Assembly: GCA_965178125.1 (NCBI GenBank)
Contig: OZ237746.1
Location: forward strand, 310,001-374,000
Source of the DNA: Bilabrum cf. latius
Lineage: Eukaryota > Bigyra: Bicosoecida > Bigyra > Bicosoecida
Reading direction: 5' to 3'
DNA: 64,000 bases
Below, piece by piece: positions 30,949-44,168 of the stretch (positions are counted from its first letter, which is position 1; every line of letters begins with the position of its first letter). The notes beneath the pieces were generated by a model. The model made no database searches and was not told the origin of the DNA. It saw nothing but the letters and a program-made list of their open reading frames with translations. The position numbers and the translations under genes were made by a program.

Positions 30949-31192
30949 CTGCGACAGGATGAGTGGTAAAGCAACTGAACTTGGCCCTACGGTGACCACA
31001 GTCGGCGATTCGCAGAACTCAACCAATATTGGAGATATTCTCAACGCTGACGGCGAAGTAGTTAACAGTGCATATGATATATAAATAAGTCAAAGTCATT
31101 GCGAGTAACTCACCTTTGGACGAGCTGTAGAAGTGACGAGACGCCCGATCCGTCTGGGCACCGGATTGTTGGGTACATTTTCGAAATATTTC

Positions 31193-31219
31193 AGAATCGC
31201 GGTTTCCTGCAGGTACTTT
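31193..31219 (-). promoter_or_regulatory. Upstream motif of Armadillo gene 1
   Basis: The sequence agaatcgcggtttcctgcagg lies about 245-270 bp upstream of the ATG at 30948. It belongs to the family gaatttcggtttc..gcagg found ahead of four paralogues. It lies in the 560-bp spacer to the FG-GAP gene, where I see nothing else. Confidence 0.6.
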
Positions 31220-31510
31220 CTCATGTATAGTAATCACAGATTTCACGCGGCCTTTTGGCGTGTGCTTGCAAAGCACGAACAGAATGCTGAATGATTATAC
31301 TTTAAAAAGGAAAGGAAGTGGTACACGCCATGCGTGACCGTCGGGGGCACTGCAGACCAAACGTTGGACCCTCGAACGGCTTCCAGTGGGGCACATATTA
31401 GCCAAAGCGGGCGTATCTGACTGTTATGCAGCTTGATTGAATGGAAGCTTTCAGCGGGTTGGTGGATCATAAATATAAACCCCTCTTAAGCAATCCGCTG
31501 TCTCTTACTA

Positions 31511-34500
31511 TTACTGCTGCAAACCGCGCATTGGATTCACCGCGTCCAGCTCTCCCGTCTTGACCGGCTGCCCCGTCCTGCAGTCCGTCGGCGCCTCTGA
31601 TTGTGCCACGCGCATATCCCTCGCTTGCCGTGGGCACATCTCCACCAGGCTGAACTGCACGGCCAGGAAAGTGACGACCGCGAAGAGAGCGAAGCACCCC
31701 ACAACCACACCTACTACTGCACCTGCGCCTAGGCCCCCGCTGCCCGCCGAGTCGCCATCATCCCCACCACCTGCAGGGTTCTCTGCCCCAGGTGCCCGCC
31801 CCTCTAGATCCGGAGTCATCGTCTCCTCGCGCAGCACCTCGGATGCCATGCCCATCTCCGACGCGTCCACGGAAACCCTCCCAGCGATCGAGGGAACAGC
31901 CGCACCGAGGTCAGCCGCGAGGCCACTGTCCCCGTTCGCCCCTCCCTCGATGTAGGATGCCGCCGCGGCCGTTGCATCGAACACGCGAGTGCTTGCTTCG
32001 TACTGCATGTCAACGTCGACGACTACTCCGGTTTCGCTATTCGACTGCATCGAACGCCATCTGTCACCGCCGAGTACTCCAGCCGAGTTCAGTCGTCTGG
32101 TAGTCTCATCGTCCTCATCGTCCTCCGCCTCATTCGTTCCCTGCACTCTCGCCACGACCACCGACACCGCACCAGATGCGTCCCGCAGCAGCTCTTCCAG
32201 CGCGGATGCGACACCTCGGACGAACTGCGTCTTGCTGACGCTCTGCAGCCTCAACCCAGTCAGCTCAACGTAGGTTCCTGCCGGCCGGGCGGCGGGGGCG
32301 CAAACACCCGCAGCCGAGCACACGAGGCTATCCTCGCAGTCGCCTGTGGACCTACACCTCATGCCCGATCCGCAGAGATCGCACCCCCCTGCAGCATCCA
32401 GGCCGCAGTCCGTGTCTGACTCCTCCCCGTTCATGATACCATCCGAGCACGATGGTGCGGCCCCTGGATCAGCTTGCTCGCATGTACCCTGTGCACCGGG
32501 ACTGTACCCAGGGTCGCACACACACGTGAATGCCCGAGTCGTCGCTCCGCTCGCACCCGATGGAGCGTCCAGGCAAACACCAGACCCGCACTGCACCCTG
32601 TCGCACGCGCTGGCCCGTGACTCCTGCCCGCAGGTTGGACCAAAGAATCTCCGGATGCAAGAGCAGGTGAAGTCGCGACTGCGGCTCAAAGACGGCCGGC
32701 AGGTGCCACCGTTCTGGCAGGGGTTAACCCTGCATGGGTCCGGCGGCGGAACTGCGCTTGTAGATGCCTGTGCCGCTGGTGTTGAGCTCGCTGCTGCGGC
32801 AGTTGTTGTGTCTGGGCTTGCGGTGTTGCTGGCTTCCGGAGATACTTCGGCGTTTCGCGAAGGTTGCACAGTCGCTGAGGCCGGTGTCGAAGAGGGCCTG
32901 GCTGAAGTCGACGATGGCGTTGCTTCAGCGGGTGAAGAAGCTCCTGCTGAAACAGCAGCAGAGGCGGTTGGCTGGCTGACGGTTGTGGACGTCTGCGGGC
33001 TGGTGGTCGGGGTCGGGGCTGGGCTTGACGTTGCGGTCCCAGACGGCGACGGCGAAGTGCTCGGGCTGGGTGTCGGGGAAGGCGAGCTGGAAGGAGCCGG
33101 GCGATCAAGATTCAGGCCAAGGAGGTATACACCGCCCCATCGTTGTGTGGAGCTGGAACCGACTCTGTCCATGCCCACGGCCATGGTCAGGTTGCTGCCG
33201 TCCATCTCACCGTAGCCCATCATTGCGAGAGAGGTGCCGGTGAATCCTGCGCGGATATTCGGTGCAGTCGTGGTGAAGCCCTCTTCCCCCTCTCGGATCA
33301 CTCTCTCCGCCAGCACCGTGCCATTGGCGCGCAGGTGCAGAATGTGCACGGCAGAGCTGGCACCCACTGCAATGCTGGTGACGGAACCAGGGTAGACGTA
33401 CCCCAGGGATGCCACTGACTGCCCGAAATCGGCGCCGTTTTCAAGAGTGGTGTTTAGTCCGCCAAATGAGTTGGAGATGCGCTGCTGTCCCATCACAGTT
33501 CCATTCGCGCGGAGATGCACGATCCACACAGCACCGTGCCCATACCCACCTCCAGCGCTGCTGTCGACGACCTGATCCGCCCCGACGGCGAGCGACACTG
33601 CGCTCCCGGGCATGATCTGCCCGAGGGACGCAATTGATGACCCAAACCGGCCTTGAAACTGCATGGCGTCGGTAAAGCCGCCCATGTTCTCGCTGATGCG
33701 CTGGTACCAGCTGACGGTGCAGTTGTCGTGAAGATGCAGCAGGTACACGGACCCTTTGCCCCTAAACGAGCTCCTCTCGGCTGAGCCCACCGCAAGCGTC
33801 ACTGCAGAGGCGGGGTCCATCTAACCAAGCGAGGCCACGGCGCTCCCGAACATAGCATCTTTCATCAGATTGACGGACAGGTTGCCGCTCGCGCTGGATA
33901 TCTTGACGTGCCTAGCCACGGTCCCGTTGGAATGCAGGTCCAGGATCCACACAGCTCCATACTCGCTGGAGGACGATGAACTTTCGCCGTAGATGTTGTC
34001 CCTGTCCCTCTCTGCGCCAACGGCAACAGTCACAGCAGTGTCTTCATGCATTTGACCGAGGGACGCCACCGAGCACCCGAACAAGGACGAGGTCGCAAGC
34101 TCGCCCTCCATACCCCCAGCCGCATTGGAAATCAGCTGGTGCCCCGAAACGGTGCCATTGTGCTGCAAGAACAGGATCCACAGAGCCTCTACGGCACCAA
34201 CAGCCATGGCTGCGTGATGGCCACTACCCAGCGGGCCGAGGCTAGCCACAGCTCGCCCAAAGTCGCCCCGCAAACTGAGCGTGCCTTCAAATCCTCCCAG
34301 ATCGTTAGTGATCAGCATCTTCTGCCCCACCAGTTCCGCGGGGGAGACCTGCGGTTCGATGGTGACCTGCCAGAAGGCGCCCATGTTCAGGATGGCCCTG
34401 CCGATCGAGTCGCCTGGGGTGCCCACCATGAAGGTTACGTTGGCAGGGGAAGTTGATCGGCCGTGAGTACTGTGCGAGAACCGCAGGGCGAGCGCGCCTC

Positions 34501-35869
34501 CGAACAGAAAAGGGGTGCCTGCAGTGCCCGTGGTGCTGCTCAGCGGCGGGCCCATCTTGGTGCTCGACTGGACGGTCCAGTCGTGCCTCAGGTTGATGAC
34601 CCACACCACGCCCTCAACGGTCGAGGACCTGTCCTAGGGGTACGCCCCTACCGCGATGGTTGTCATTGAGTGCGGGTCCACGTGCCCCAGGTCTAGCACG
34701 GACCTTCCGAAGCCGTCGTCTGTCTCGAGCATGCCGTCGAAATTGCCTTCCTGGCGGTTGATCTGGCTGTACTTGATGACCGTATTGTCGCTCCGCAGGT
34801 GCAGTATCCAGATGCCGCCGGCACCGTAGCGATTGGCTGGAGCTCCCACGACAAGCGAGGCGACCGCATTGTTGTCTGGTTCCTTCCCAAGCACGTTATC
34901 GGCAGGCGAAGCGATGCCGATGGGAGACAGGGAGGAACCGAAGAACTGGCTGTGACTTATCCCGATGTCTATCCCACCCTCCCGCGCCCCGATCTTCTGC
35001 GAACGGATCACAGTGCCGCTGGATCGCAGATCAAGCACCCAGATGGCCCCGGCCTCGCCCCTGGAGAACCGGTCAGCATGGGTCCCTGGAGCCCCCACCA
35101 CGATGGTCACCGGGGCGTCTGGCTTGATCCGGCCCAGCGATGCCACGGAGGAGCCGAATAGGTCCCCTACAGCGACCGTCCCCTCAAAGTCCCCGTCCCA
35201 GTCGGAGATGACCTGGTACCATCGGATGTCCCCGTTCGGTGCCAGGCTGATGACGGTCACGGAGCCGGTCGGCAGGTGATTCGAGTTGATTGAGCGCCGG
35301 TCACCGGGCGCTCCCACGGCCATGGTTGCCGCTCCTTCGGGATCTAGCTGTCCAAGGGACGCCACTGCCATACCGAAGTGCATATCTTCATACATCAGTC
35401 CGACAGTCCCCTCGATCGTGTTTGTTGGGATCTTCCGATGGCCGTGCACCATGCCACTCGGGTCAACCTGAACCAGCCAGGTCGCGCCTCCACCTATTTC
35501 CTTTTCGTCATCATATGGCGCTCCGATGGCAAATGTGTCGTGTGCACCGGCGCTGAGGTTGCCCAGGAGAGCGATCGAGGTTCCGAAGCCGTCCTCGGCG
35601 TCCAGGTCGCCGTTGAAGCCCGCGTCGGTACCTGGAGCGATCTTAGTGGCAGAAAGCAGCTGCATTGGGGATTCATCGTGCCATTCAGACTGAGTGAGCC
35701 GGCGCGAACGAGGCTTGGTGGAAGTGGCGGCGCGCACCGACGCCTGATCGTTGAAGTGATGGCCCCTTGCGATCGAGTCGGTGGCCAAAACGGAAGCTGA
35801 ACCGGCCAACAGCTGGCTAGCCACAAGCTGGACCGCGACCAAAAAGAAAAATGTTGGCTTGAGTACCAT
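31511..35869 (-). CDS. FG-GAP repeat and EGF-domain transmembrane protein
   Basis: This is a 1,452-residue frame from ATG 35869 to TAA 31511 with TAG at 34634 and 33821 read as Gln. In VASLG-TAG-MDPASAV the TAG matches VASLGQMHEDTAV elsewhere in the protein. A signal peptide (VLKPTFFFLVAVQLVASQLL) is followed by about twelve FG-GAP-like repeats (DDFG.SVASLG...MAVGAPGD), a Ser/Thr/Pro-rich linker, two EGF-like modules (CRVNPCQNGGTC and CDRVQCGSGVC) and another Cys-rich module (SCSDGIMNGEESDTDCG). Next come a SEA-like region, one transmembrane helix (VVGVVVGCFALFAVVTFLAV) and a 40-residue cytoplasmic tail. FG-GAP repeats form beta-propellers as in integrin alpha chains, so an adhesion receptor role is likely. 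Confidence 0.88.
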
Positions 35870-37083
35870 GCAACCAGATATATGCCTGCGCAAAGGAGCT
35901 ACCAGGCGCAATGGAGCGGTGCATGTGAGTGTTCGCGTTAGTGTAGGGTAGGCGGCGCCATACTCTCAAGCACCGAGGGACAGGATGCAATCTTCGCCGT
36001 GATTCATAATTGCATACTAAAGTTTAAACAATTTGGCGCTTCTATCGTCCAAGACAGCTGAATCTCGGACAGAGAGCAAGAAGGTACTGTACTGTTGCAA
36101 TGCAGGCGCAGCTACCCCTGCTCATCAGTGCTACAGACCACTTAAGGTCTGCCAGGGACTCACATAATCGACACAGTAGTAATTCAATGAGTCTGGTAGC
36201 TTTCAACCGGTGGCGAGTCTGTGCCGCAAGGAGAAACTGGAAGCCTGGCGTAGCTGAGGAGCTGCTGATGGATCTGACTAGGCTCAACCGGAACCAGCAC
36301 GCAACTACTGACTGCCGTGAATGGTGGGCAGGATTCAGGATATAATGAAGGCACTCCAGAGAAACTTAAGACGTACGCATTATGCGAAAACGCGCATGCT
36401 CAGAACACTGGGAACCCCTCGCCGAGCTTGTCGGCCTCATAAGACGGCCTCATAGAACGCATGGATAATACTCAATGGTTGATGCGTGAGCTATACTGTA
36501 AGATAGATGGGATTGGGTGAGTGCATAGCTTGGAGCAATCGTTGCGCAAGCCTAGAACTACTAGTAGGGCGGGGTCGCACCGGCAGGTTGCGAAGCCGAC
36601 CTGCTGGTCGCATCCAAATGCCTACTAGATGTCAAAGGACGACAATACAATTAAAATGGCTGAAGTTTTACCGAGATAATAGCTTCTCTAGTAACCGTGT
36701 ATGCTTTTGACTGGGCAACAGAAGGCAGGCCGACGGGGGGACGCACGGGTTGCTGTGCGACTACTAGCGCACACTGGTAGGGCGTGCACTAGTGCAGAGG
36801 AGCTTCTGATGCAGACCAAAGTACCGGATGAAATCAAGGCAGTGGAAGCAAGGGGCAATTGCCAATGGAGGTATCGACACGGGAGAGGTTTACGCTTGGG
36901 ACAGGTTGGACTGGAAGTAATCTAGCAATAGGGCTACCCTGACCTTCGGTGCAAGTAGATGTTATGTTCTTGGACGTATAGTAGCGAAATACTCCACTTT
37001 TTGTCCCAGACCTCCATCCGGGACCGCCGACCAAGAGCCGACCGAAGGTCACCCGGGTCCAATACCTGAAGCCTCCAACCAGG
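35870..37083. other. Intergenic region
   Basis: This is 1.2 kb without a convincing gene. The open frames present are under 100 codons and show no family resemblance. The copied motif found upstream of the Armadillo genes is not present. It should contain the promoter of the FG-GAP gene and the 3' region of the beta-helix gene. Confidence 0.5.
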
Positions 37084-39957
37084 TCAGTTCGGAAGCCCCT
37101 CCGTGTTCCCCAAGGTCCCATGCCTAGGCCCAGCGTCGCTCACGTCTAGCTAGGCTACTCCCAGCCGCAGGGCCAGCGACCCCGGCAGCAGCGTGAAGTT
37201 GCGAGCCCTCCAGTCGGCCATGCCGGGGTCACCCTCCACGGACCCTCGCTCGTGTCCCTGCTCCTGCCAGGACCGCAGCGAGCCGGAATTCGGGAACGTG
37301 GCGCTGAGCCGCCCCGAGGTGGCATTAAAGTACACGTTACTCCCCGAAATCACGTCCCGGAAGTTGTCCGCGTAGTTCATGGTGCAGTTGGGCCCCGCCA
37401 CCTTTGGGTCTTCCTCCCTGGCGCAGGGAAAGCTGTCGAAGACCATGCCGTTGGCTTGTGGCTGGTCGGCTGTATCTGCCAGGATGATGTTGCGGGAGAA
37501 GGTCGCGCTCGTGTAGGCGTACCAGTGGAGAGCTGGTTCGGACCTGGTCTCGCCATAGGCGTTTGGTGCGCCAGCGATGAAGAAGTTGTCCGTGATGGTG
37601 GTCCTCGGTGAGGCCCTGTCCATGGGCACGCCCGGGTTAACGTGCCACTTGAAGGGCGAGTCTGCCACGCCGTAAATCAAGTTGCCGGTCACGTTGTATC
37701 CCGTGGTTGACGTGTCCAGGTAGATGCCCGAGCCCCCGTTCTGGTATGCCGTGATGTTGGCCAGCACGTTGCTCGCGATGCTCATGGTCCTGTTGGCCCC
37801 CGTGGTTGACGTGTCCAGGTAGATGCCCGAGCCCCCGTTCTGGTATGCTGTGATGTTGGCCAGCACGTTGCTCGCGATGCTCATGGTCCTGTTGGCCCCC
37901 GTGGTTGACGTGTCCAGGTAGATGCCCGAGCCCCCGTTCTGGTATGCCGTGATGTTGGCCAGCACGTTGCTCGCGATGCTCATGGTCCTGTTGGCCCCCG
38001 TGGTTGACGTGTCCAGGTAGATGCCCGAGCCCCCGTTCTGGTATGCCGTGATGTTGGCCAGCACGTTGCTCGCGATGCTCATGGTCCTGTTGGCCCCCGT
38101 GCCCCCGATGTGCAAGGCCCCAAAGTCACAGATGCCCGAACTGTCCTCCTTCCCATTGCCGGCCACGACGTTCTTCCTGAAAACAGACCCCGAGGACGCG
38201 CCTCCCTCCATGGAGCTCTGGTACCCGTTAAAGTACCCGTCACGCATGGAGCAGTGCTGCACCAGCATTCCGTGCCCGATGGTAAAGATCCCCGGGGCGG
38301 AAGGCATCACCTGGCCAAACCCGTGCACCGACACGTCTTGCACGATGGACCCGCCCCGATCCTGCTCATCATGCGAGTCAATCGAGACGCCGCCTCCCCC
38401 CAGCTGCTCGAGGGAGCAGTTGGACACGCGCACATCCTGCGCATCCGACAGCTGGACTCCCCATCCTCCCAGGTTCCTGAACGTGCAGCCTTCGATGGTC
38501 CATCCACGCACCCCGGTTGCACGGACAGCAGCCCCGCGAACGCTCGTGCCGGCGTCTCCGTCGCAGGCTGTCCCAGGGGTGCATCGGAAGGCAGTGCCCT
38601 CAAATACCAGGTCCTTCGGGTGCAGCTCGCCGTGAGTTTGGTCCCTTAAAGCGCTGGGAGGGGCCGATCTTCCACTTACCCCGGTGCCGCTGGCCTCCTC
38701 ACGGCGGACCCCTCCGGCAGGCGGCTCTGATGATGACACAAGCAAGGAAGGGGCCACTGCCACCGAGAACTAGCCGTTCGGCGCCGTGGCCAGCTCCTTC
38801 CTCACAAACAGCACGCAACCTCCATGGCTCGGGTCATCGCACGCCGCATCCCCTGGTGCCCCCTCTTTAGCCGGCACGATCAGGAAGTCTCCCTCTGCTG
38901 GGCCGAGGGAGGAGCCCGCGCCCTAGGGCTCATGACCCGGGTCATGAACACCCTGTGCATCTAGCACTCTTCTATCCTGCCCCACACTACGACGCCCCGC
39001 TGCATTCCCCTTGCCCCCAGCAGCAGCAGCAGCTGCCAGTGGGAGGGACAGCAGTTCACGGGCCCCCTCTAAGTACCACCTGCGCTTGGAGCAGTACTCG
39101 TAGCTGCCCAAGGGGAACTTGGTGCGCTCTAGGAACGAGACCATGTCACCCTTGCTTTCTCCTAGGAGGCCCGTGCTGTTGCGATACGCTCCCGTTCCAA
39201 GCAGCGCCGTGGACGCACCTCGGCGGCGGGGACTCGGAGTCGGAGTCACGCTGGCGATCGAGTGCCTCGATTTGGTCCACGAGTGGAACACCCACGCGCG
39301 CCACCCGGCGAGGGCGGCTTCCGAGGCGTCCAGCCCAGCCAAGTCTCCGGGGGCTGCAATGAGGCCCTCGGTGTTGAGGGGGCTGCTTCTGTTGGCTGGA
39401 TCGGGAGGAGCAGCCCAGTACAGCATCCGGGACCGCAGCCGCACCAGCCTTTTGCTCCCCTCCGCGCTAGTTTGATCGGTGAAGTAGACGTCCTAATGAG
39501 TCGCATTGATCGGGAGTGAGGCTAGAGGAGCACTGCACCATGTACTATGTGAGCTACAGTTCCAACTAGGTGCCCCATTTCTCAAAAACGGGGACGAAAT
39601 AGAACCTGACACGATCGCTCGGCGATCTCTGGGAGCCAGCCCCGGCCAAGTCGTCAGTGTGATATTCAGCCAGCTCTTCGCCAAATTTACCGACGGGACT
39701 GCTATAGAATCATTGCTTCTGTGAACGGTCGGAGCCAGAAATACCGAATAGTATGTGCTCTGGCTATTTGATACCAATGCCATCGCAGCATGGACCGTGG
39801 CAAGAGGCCGCTCCGCGGTACCCGGACCCGCGTCACTACCAGTCCTAGGATCAACATAAATGAGAGATTGAGCCCATGTAGCACACGACGAAGTGGCTGC
39901 AACAAGTAGGAGCATCCTCAAAGTCCCTAGATGGCGTGGTGGTTTCAAGCCAATCAT
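37084..39957 (-). CDS. Secreted right-handed parallel beta-helix protein
   Basis: This is a 957-residue frame from ATG 39957 to TGA 37084, with TAG at 39493, 38923, 38773 and 37150 read as Gln. The first residues (GTLRMLLLVAATSSCATWAQ) look like a signal peptide. The following IYVDPRTGSDAGPGTAERPL matches the N-terminal cap of right-handed beta-helix (DUF1565-type) proteins. The middle contains PbH1-like turns, including four nearly identical 33-residue repeats (ANITAYQNGGSGIYLDTSTT). Such proteins bind or cleave polysaccharides outside the cell; no catalytic residues can be assigned. It lies between two cell-surface or intracellular repeat gene families, on the same strand. Confidence 0.85.
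37702..38097 (-). repeat. Four tandem 99-bp repeats in the beta-helix gene
   Basis: Units start at 37702, 37801, 37900 and 37999 with the plus-strand sequence cgtggttgacgtgtccagg. They are identical except for one or two bases. The 33-codon unit equals a whole number of beta-helix turns, so copy number can change without breaking the fold or the frame. Confidence 0.92.
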
Positions 39958-40281
39958 GTCTGTCCCGCGGACTTCAGGAACACCGTGAACAGCAAGGCTA
40001 CAGCTGCAAAAACAATTAACTTTCTCCCGACACCAGGTCTGCCAAGCGTGCGTGGTTTGACGGAAAAGGAGGTTGGGTTGTAAAGGGGATCCGGAGCATA
40101 GGATCCAAACACTTCCAAACACTCACAAAGTGCAAGATAGAACTAAATATATCGATACATGTGCTCTAGTGTGTCATGTGCAGACGCGACTGGGGTGATG
40201 AAGCAGGCTTACCTGAATCCGATGAGTGCCAGGTCCTCCATCCCCAAGGATTTCAGGTCAGCGCATCCCACTGGCACTGGT
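39958..40281. other. Intergenic region
   Basis: This is about 320 bp between the start of the beta-helix gene and the stop of Armadillo gene 2. It must hold the beta-helix promoter. A short direct repeat gatccggagcataggatcc is visible around 40087. Nothing else recognised. Confidence 0.45.
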
Positions 40282-43200
40282 TCATGGCACCACATCTAAG
40301 TCCACACCAATGCCAACTTTCCCATCGGTGTCTGATCCCGCACCATACTTGTCCATTGCCTCCGTGATGATCCTCGTGTCATCTTCCGGGTCAGGTGCCG
40401 ATGGGCTTCCCAGCACCTTCAGCATGTCGGGCAAGACGCCGGCCCGCGACATCACTCTTTGCACGGGCTCTGGCCCCAGCAGGATGTGCTTAAGTGTCCC
40501 GGCAGCGATCATTCCCACGTGATCGGTTCTCGTGCGCATCAAGCGAGCAAGGGGCTGAATGGCGCTGGCAGTTGCCATCTGGCACATCTCATGGGCCCCT
40601 TGCGAAAGGTCGTTGAGAGCCCAGACCGCTCGTTCCAGTTTCACCGGATCCGCGGAGTCCAAATGTGGTTTTATTGCTGCAATGGCCCTTGACTCGATGA
40701 TCGCCAGCTTGCACGTCAGGCTACCCTCAGCCAGAGTCCGAATGGCTGCAAGGGCAGCAGCATCCCTGCCTGCCTGTGGCATTCTGAGGCAACGCACGAT
40801 GATGGGAAGGAGTCCTGCGCGCACAACCTGCTCATTCACGCTGTTGTCTGCTTTCAGAGCCAGATTATTGAGTATGGCCATGAGGCTGCGGTGGGCCCTT
40901 GTTCCCTGCGCTTTGAGCTGGTCGAGTGCGACCGGCAGCACGCCGGCTGCCATGATGGCGCGGACACACACGTCACCGCCCAATGACAGATTTTGAATGG
41001 CCACACATGCCTGGGTATAGGCAGCAGGCTATTCGTTTGGCTGTTGCATGAGGGCAGCAAGGGCAGGAACAGCGCCTGCATCCACGATGCCAATGCTGAT
41101 CTCTCGATCGTCCGGTCCTTGCAATCGAGCAGCCATGTTCACCAGGCATTGAGCAGCGAGTTCTGCTGATTGTCCGTGTCTTGAGGAAAGCATAGCTACC
41201 AACCCGGGAGCTGCACCGGACTGAATAAATGCCAAGGGACAGCGGCTCCCAGGCGACATACTGATGATGTTGCAGATCGCCCGCGCCGCAGCCTTGGCCT
41301 GCTCGATGTCCTCGTGGCACACCATGCGGGACAGCTCGGGGATTGCGCCTGCCCCTATGACTGCTTTGGTCAAACCAGTGTTCTCACAGCAGCACCTGGA
41401 CAGAAAGCCCGCAGCCCTCGCGGCTATTTCGCATTGAGGCGCATCATCGCGGTCGGATTTGAGCAGTCCGACGATGGCTGTGACTACGGCACCCGTCTTG
41501 GCAGTGATTTGCTGCTAGTCTGTCAGCGCCAAAAGCTTTCGCACGGTGTGCTCAGCATTGGTCGCTGCAGATCTTGAGGGCGATCCCAGCATGGCGATGA
41601 GGTGTGGAAGTGCTCCGCAGTCTAGCACCTCCTGCACTACGCGTGGCGATGTCGCTGATAGCTGAAGGATGACAAGGCCAGCACCGTAAGACGCGACTGT
41701 ATTGCAAGGAGACAGCGACTCGACCATCGCTTGAATGACGCCCGCTTCAATGATAGCATGCTCGTATGCCCTGCTGTCCAAATTGTGTAGGGTCATGCAG
41801 GAGAAGTACACCACCTTGATATCAGTGGAGCTCAGCATTTTGAGCAGCTCTGGCACAGCACCACCGTCCACCACGGATTCACGCATTCGCTTGCTTGCGG
41901 TAGCGTAAATCATGAGTAGAAGCCCTGCGATCTACTTGATGCATCTTGCGTCCTCATCGATGGCCGGCTCTCTCACGATGGCGAGGAGATGAGGAACCGT
42001 GGTTCCTTTGGCGAGAGCCGGAATAACTTGCGCTGGTTGAAGCACCGCAATCGTGTCCAGCACCCGAATCCCGAGCTTGCCTTCATCTTCTACGGCATGA
42101 CCTGGCATTCCAGCGAGACAAGGGAGCATGTCAGAGTCGTTGATTGCTCGCCTCGCTTCGGGCCATACAGCTAGAGAGGTCAAGCAGTACAAGCTTGCAT
42201 TGCGCAGCATAACACTCCCAGAACGCAGGATTTGCAAGAGTACTGGCAGGACACCGGCTTTGATAGCAGGCATAGCCGCTTCTTTATGCACCAGCATGCC
42301 AATCATCACGCTCCCACCTGCGTCGGTGTATATCTTATCCTTGGACTGCAACAGTTGGACCACCCAAGGGATTGCACCTGCATTGATCAGCTGTAGCGCG
42401 AATGCTTGAGATCGAATGGCAGTATACGAGCAGGTCATGGAGGCAGAACTGGCCAAGTACTCGTCCCTGGATCCAAGCATACGTATAAGCAACGGGGCCA
42501 AGTCAGCTCTCTCAATCACGTGCAGAGTGGCATCCGTGTCGGCCTCTAGGACTAGTGTCAGTGCTTGCAACGCCCAGCCAGCGAGTGTCGCCTTCTCAGA
42601 CTTTATCACGGCCACGAGTTCTTCCACGGTACCTGGATGAACAATGGAACATTCATCCTCGCTGGATGTCCCCTTTGCTGCTGCAGAGTCCTGCCCATGG
42701 ATCCCTTGATGCACTGGCCGCAGGAGCGCGCATGCACGTCGGATGCTCATGGGCGAAGCCGTTCCATTGTTAAGCAGAGCCGTGACGATGCTGCGGTACA
42801 GAATCAGGTTACCATCAATCCGACATCGACCATATTCACCTTTTCCTTCCATCCCAAGGCGTTTCGCCAAGCCGTCCTGCCTCAGCTCAGCGGCTTCCAG
42901 CACGCCATGCGGTGATGTGGCAGTGGCAGGTTGCTATTGGCCGGAATGCGCAAGAGCAAATGCACGAGCTAGATCACGTAAACCTAGCACTTCTGCCTAG
43001 CAACTACGAATACCGCCTGCCCCATTCGATGGGCTGGCACTGCTTTTGTAGACTTTCAGTGCCTGCTAAAGGACCCGACCTACAGCCATGCTCCCAGCGA
43101 CTTCCGAGCGGGCGTGATTCTTCTCTGATACATTGTGGTCAGCAGTGCTAGCGGCAGGCCACGCTTCGATTGAGGCTCGCTTCATCTCCAGTGGAGCACG

Positions 43201-43911
43201 TAGTACGGCCTTTCCCGCCTTGCTCTCGTCATACCCCACATCCTCCGTCGTCCACATGACGTGGTCCAGGCTCAGCCCGCTGAGATCCACCCCGTGATGC
43301 ATCAGGTGGTGCGCGCCCTCCGCGATGTCGCTGGCGATCTGCACCAATTGGATGGTCGGAACGCGGTCAAGAGCTTGCTTGATGTTTTCCAGATGCTGCC
43401 TCAGGGTGCACTCGATCCGCTCGGTCACGACCACCCTGGCCCTCGAAGGGATCGAGGCCTCGTCCTGTGCTCCACCGGAAGCGGCTCCCTTGGAGCTGGT
43501 CGATACACCTGGTGCTCTATCGTGCCTAATGAGGCTGCTTGCCCACTCAGGAATCTCTGTCATCTCATCGAAAAGCACGCCGACCACGTTTGGGTGGTCG
43601 GGGATTTGCGTGGAATCAGCGCTTGACTGGGCTGCTGCTTGAGCCTCCGACGTAAGCAATCTCTTCGCGGCGCCGTATGACTTCTTATTCTTCTAGTATA
43701 TCCAAACCGTACTCTTGAAGTCTCTCATGGTGATACATGCCGCTGAAGTGCCGGGCATGATCATGATCAATGGCGAATCTCGACTATTGAGAGTTACGTG
43801 CCCGTCGCCCCTGAACACGATCGTAAACTGCGCAGCATTGGATCCTGCTGAAAGAGGATTGATTGTAGTATCTACTTCCTGGCTTGCGTGGACACCAGAC
43901 ATCTGCTGCAT
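40282..43911 (-). CDS. Armadillo-repeat protein 2
   Basis: This is a 1,209-residue frame from ATG 43911 to TGA 40282. The ATG at 43902 has the gcagATG context of the paralogues and may be the real start. At least seven in-frame TAG codons are read as Gln, including MQQPNE-TAG-PAAY where gene 1 has PTVQPAAY. The domain order equals gene 1: a variable N-terminus, the shared domain (PNVVGVLFDEMTEIPEW and DIAEGAHHLMHHGVDLSGL), then Armadillo-like repeats to the end (LGPEPVQRVMSRAGVLPDML). Intracellular protein binding is inferred from the fold. It is a close tandem paralogue of gene 1, with shared tracts that suggest gene conversion. Confidence 0.88.
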
Positions 43912-44141
43912 GATTAGGAAACCTAAAATGGATAGCAGATACGCGGATCGTCAAGCAGTGGTACAACGAACCAATCTTGCTTAGATTGAGGCTAAATTTC
44001 GATCTTGGATTAGATCATATTTTGTTCTTTGCTGTTTGGTGTAGCATGTTGTCAGATCTTACTTTGAAACTATAGTTTGTGGCAGATTTTGTCACTCGTC
44101 GATCTGGGTATGTTGTGTGACAATATCATGAGATGAATCTC

Positions 44142-44168
44142 GGATTTTCGGTTTCTCACGGGCATTTG
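44142..44168 (-). promoter_or_regulatory. Upstream motif of Armadillo gene 2
   Basis: The sequence ggattttcggtttctcacgg lies about 235-260 bp before the start codon. It is preceded on the plus strand by gattttgtcactcgtcgat (44085-44103), which is shared with the region upstream of Armadillo gene 3. The rest of the 1.1-kb spacer to 45014 shows no gene. Confidence 0.6.
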
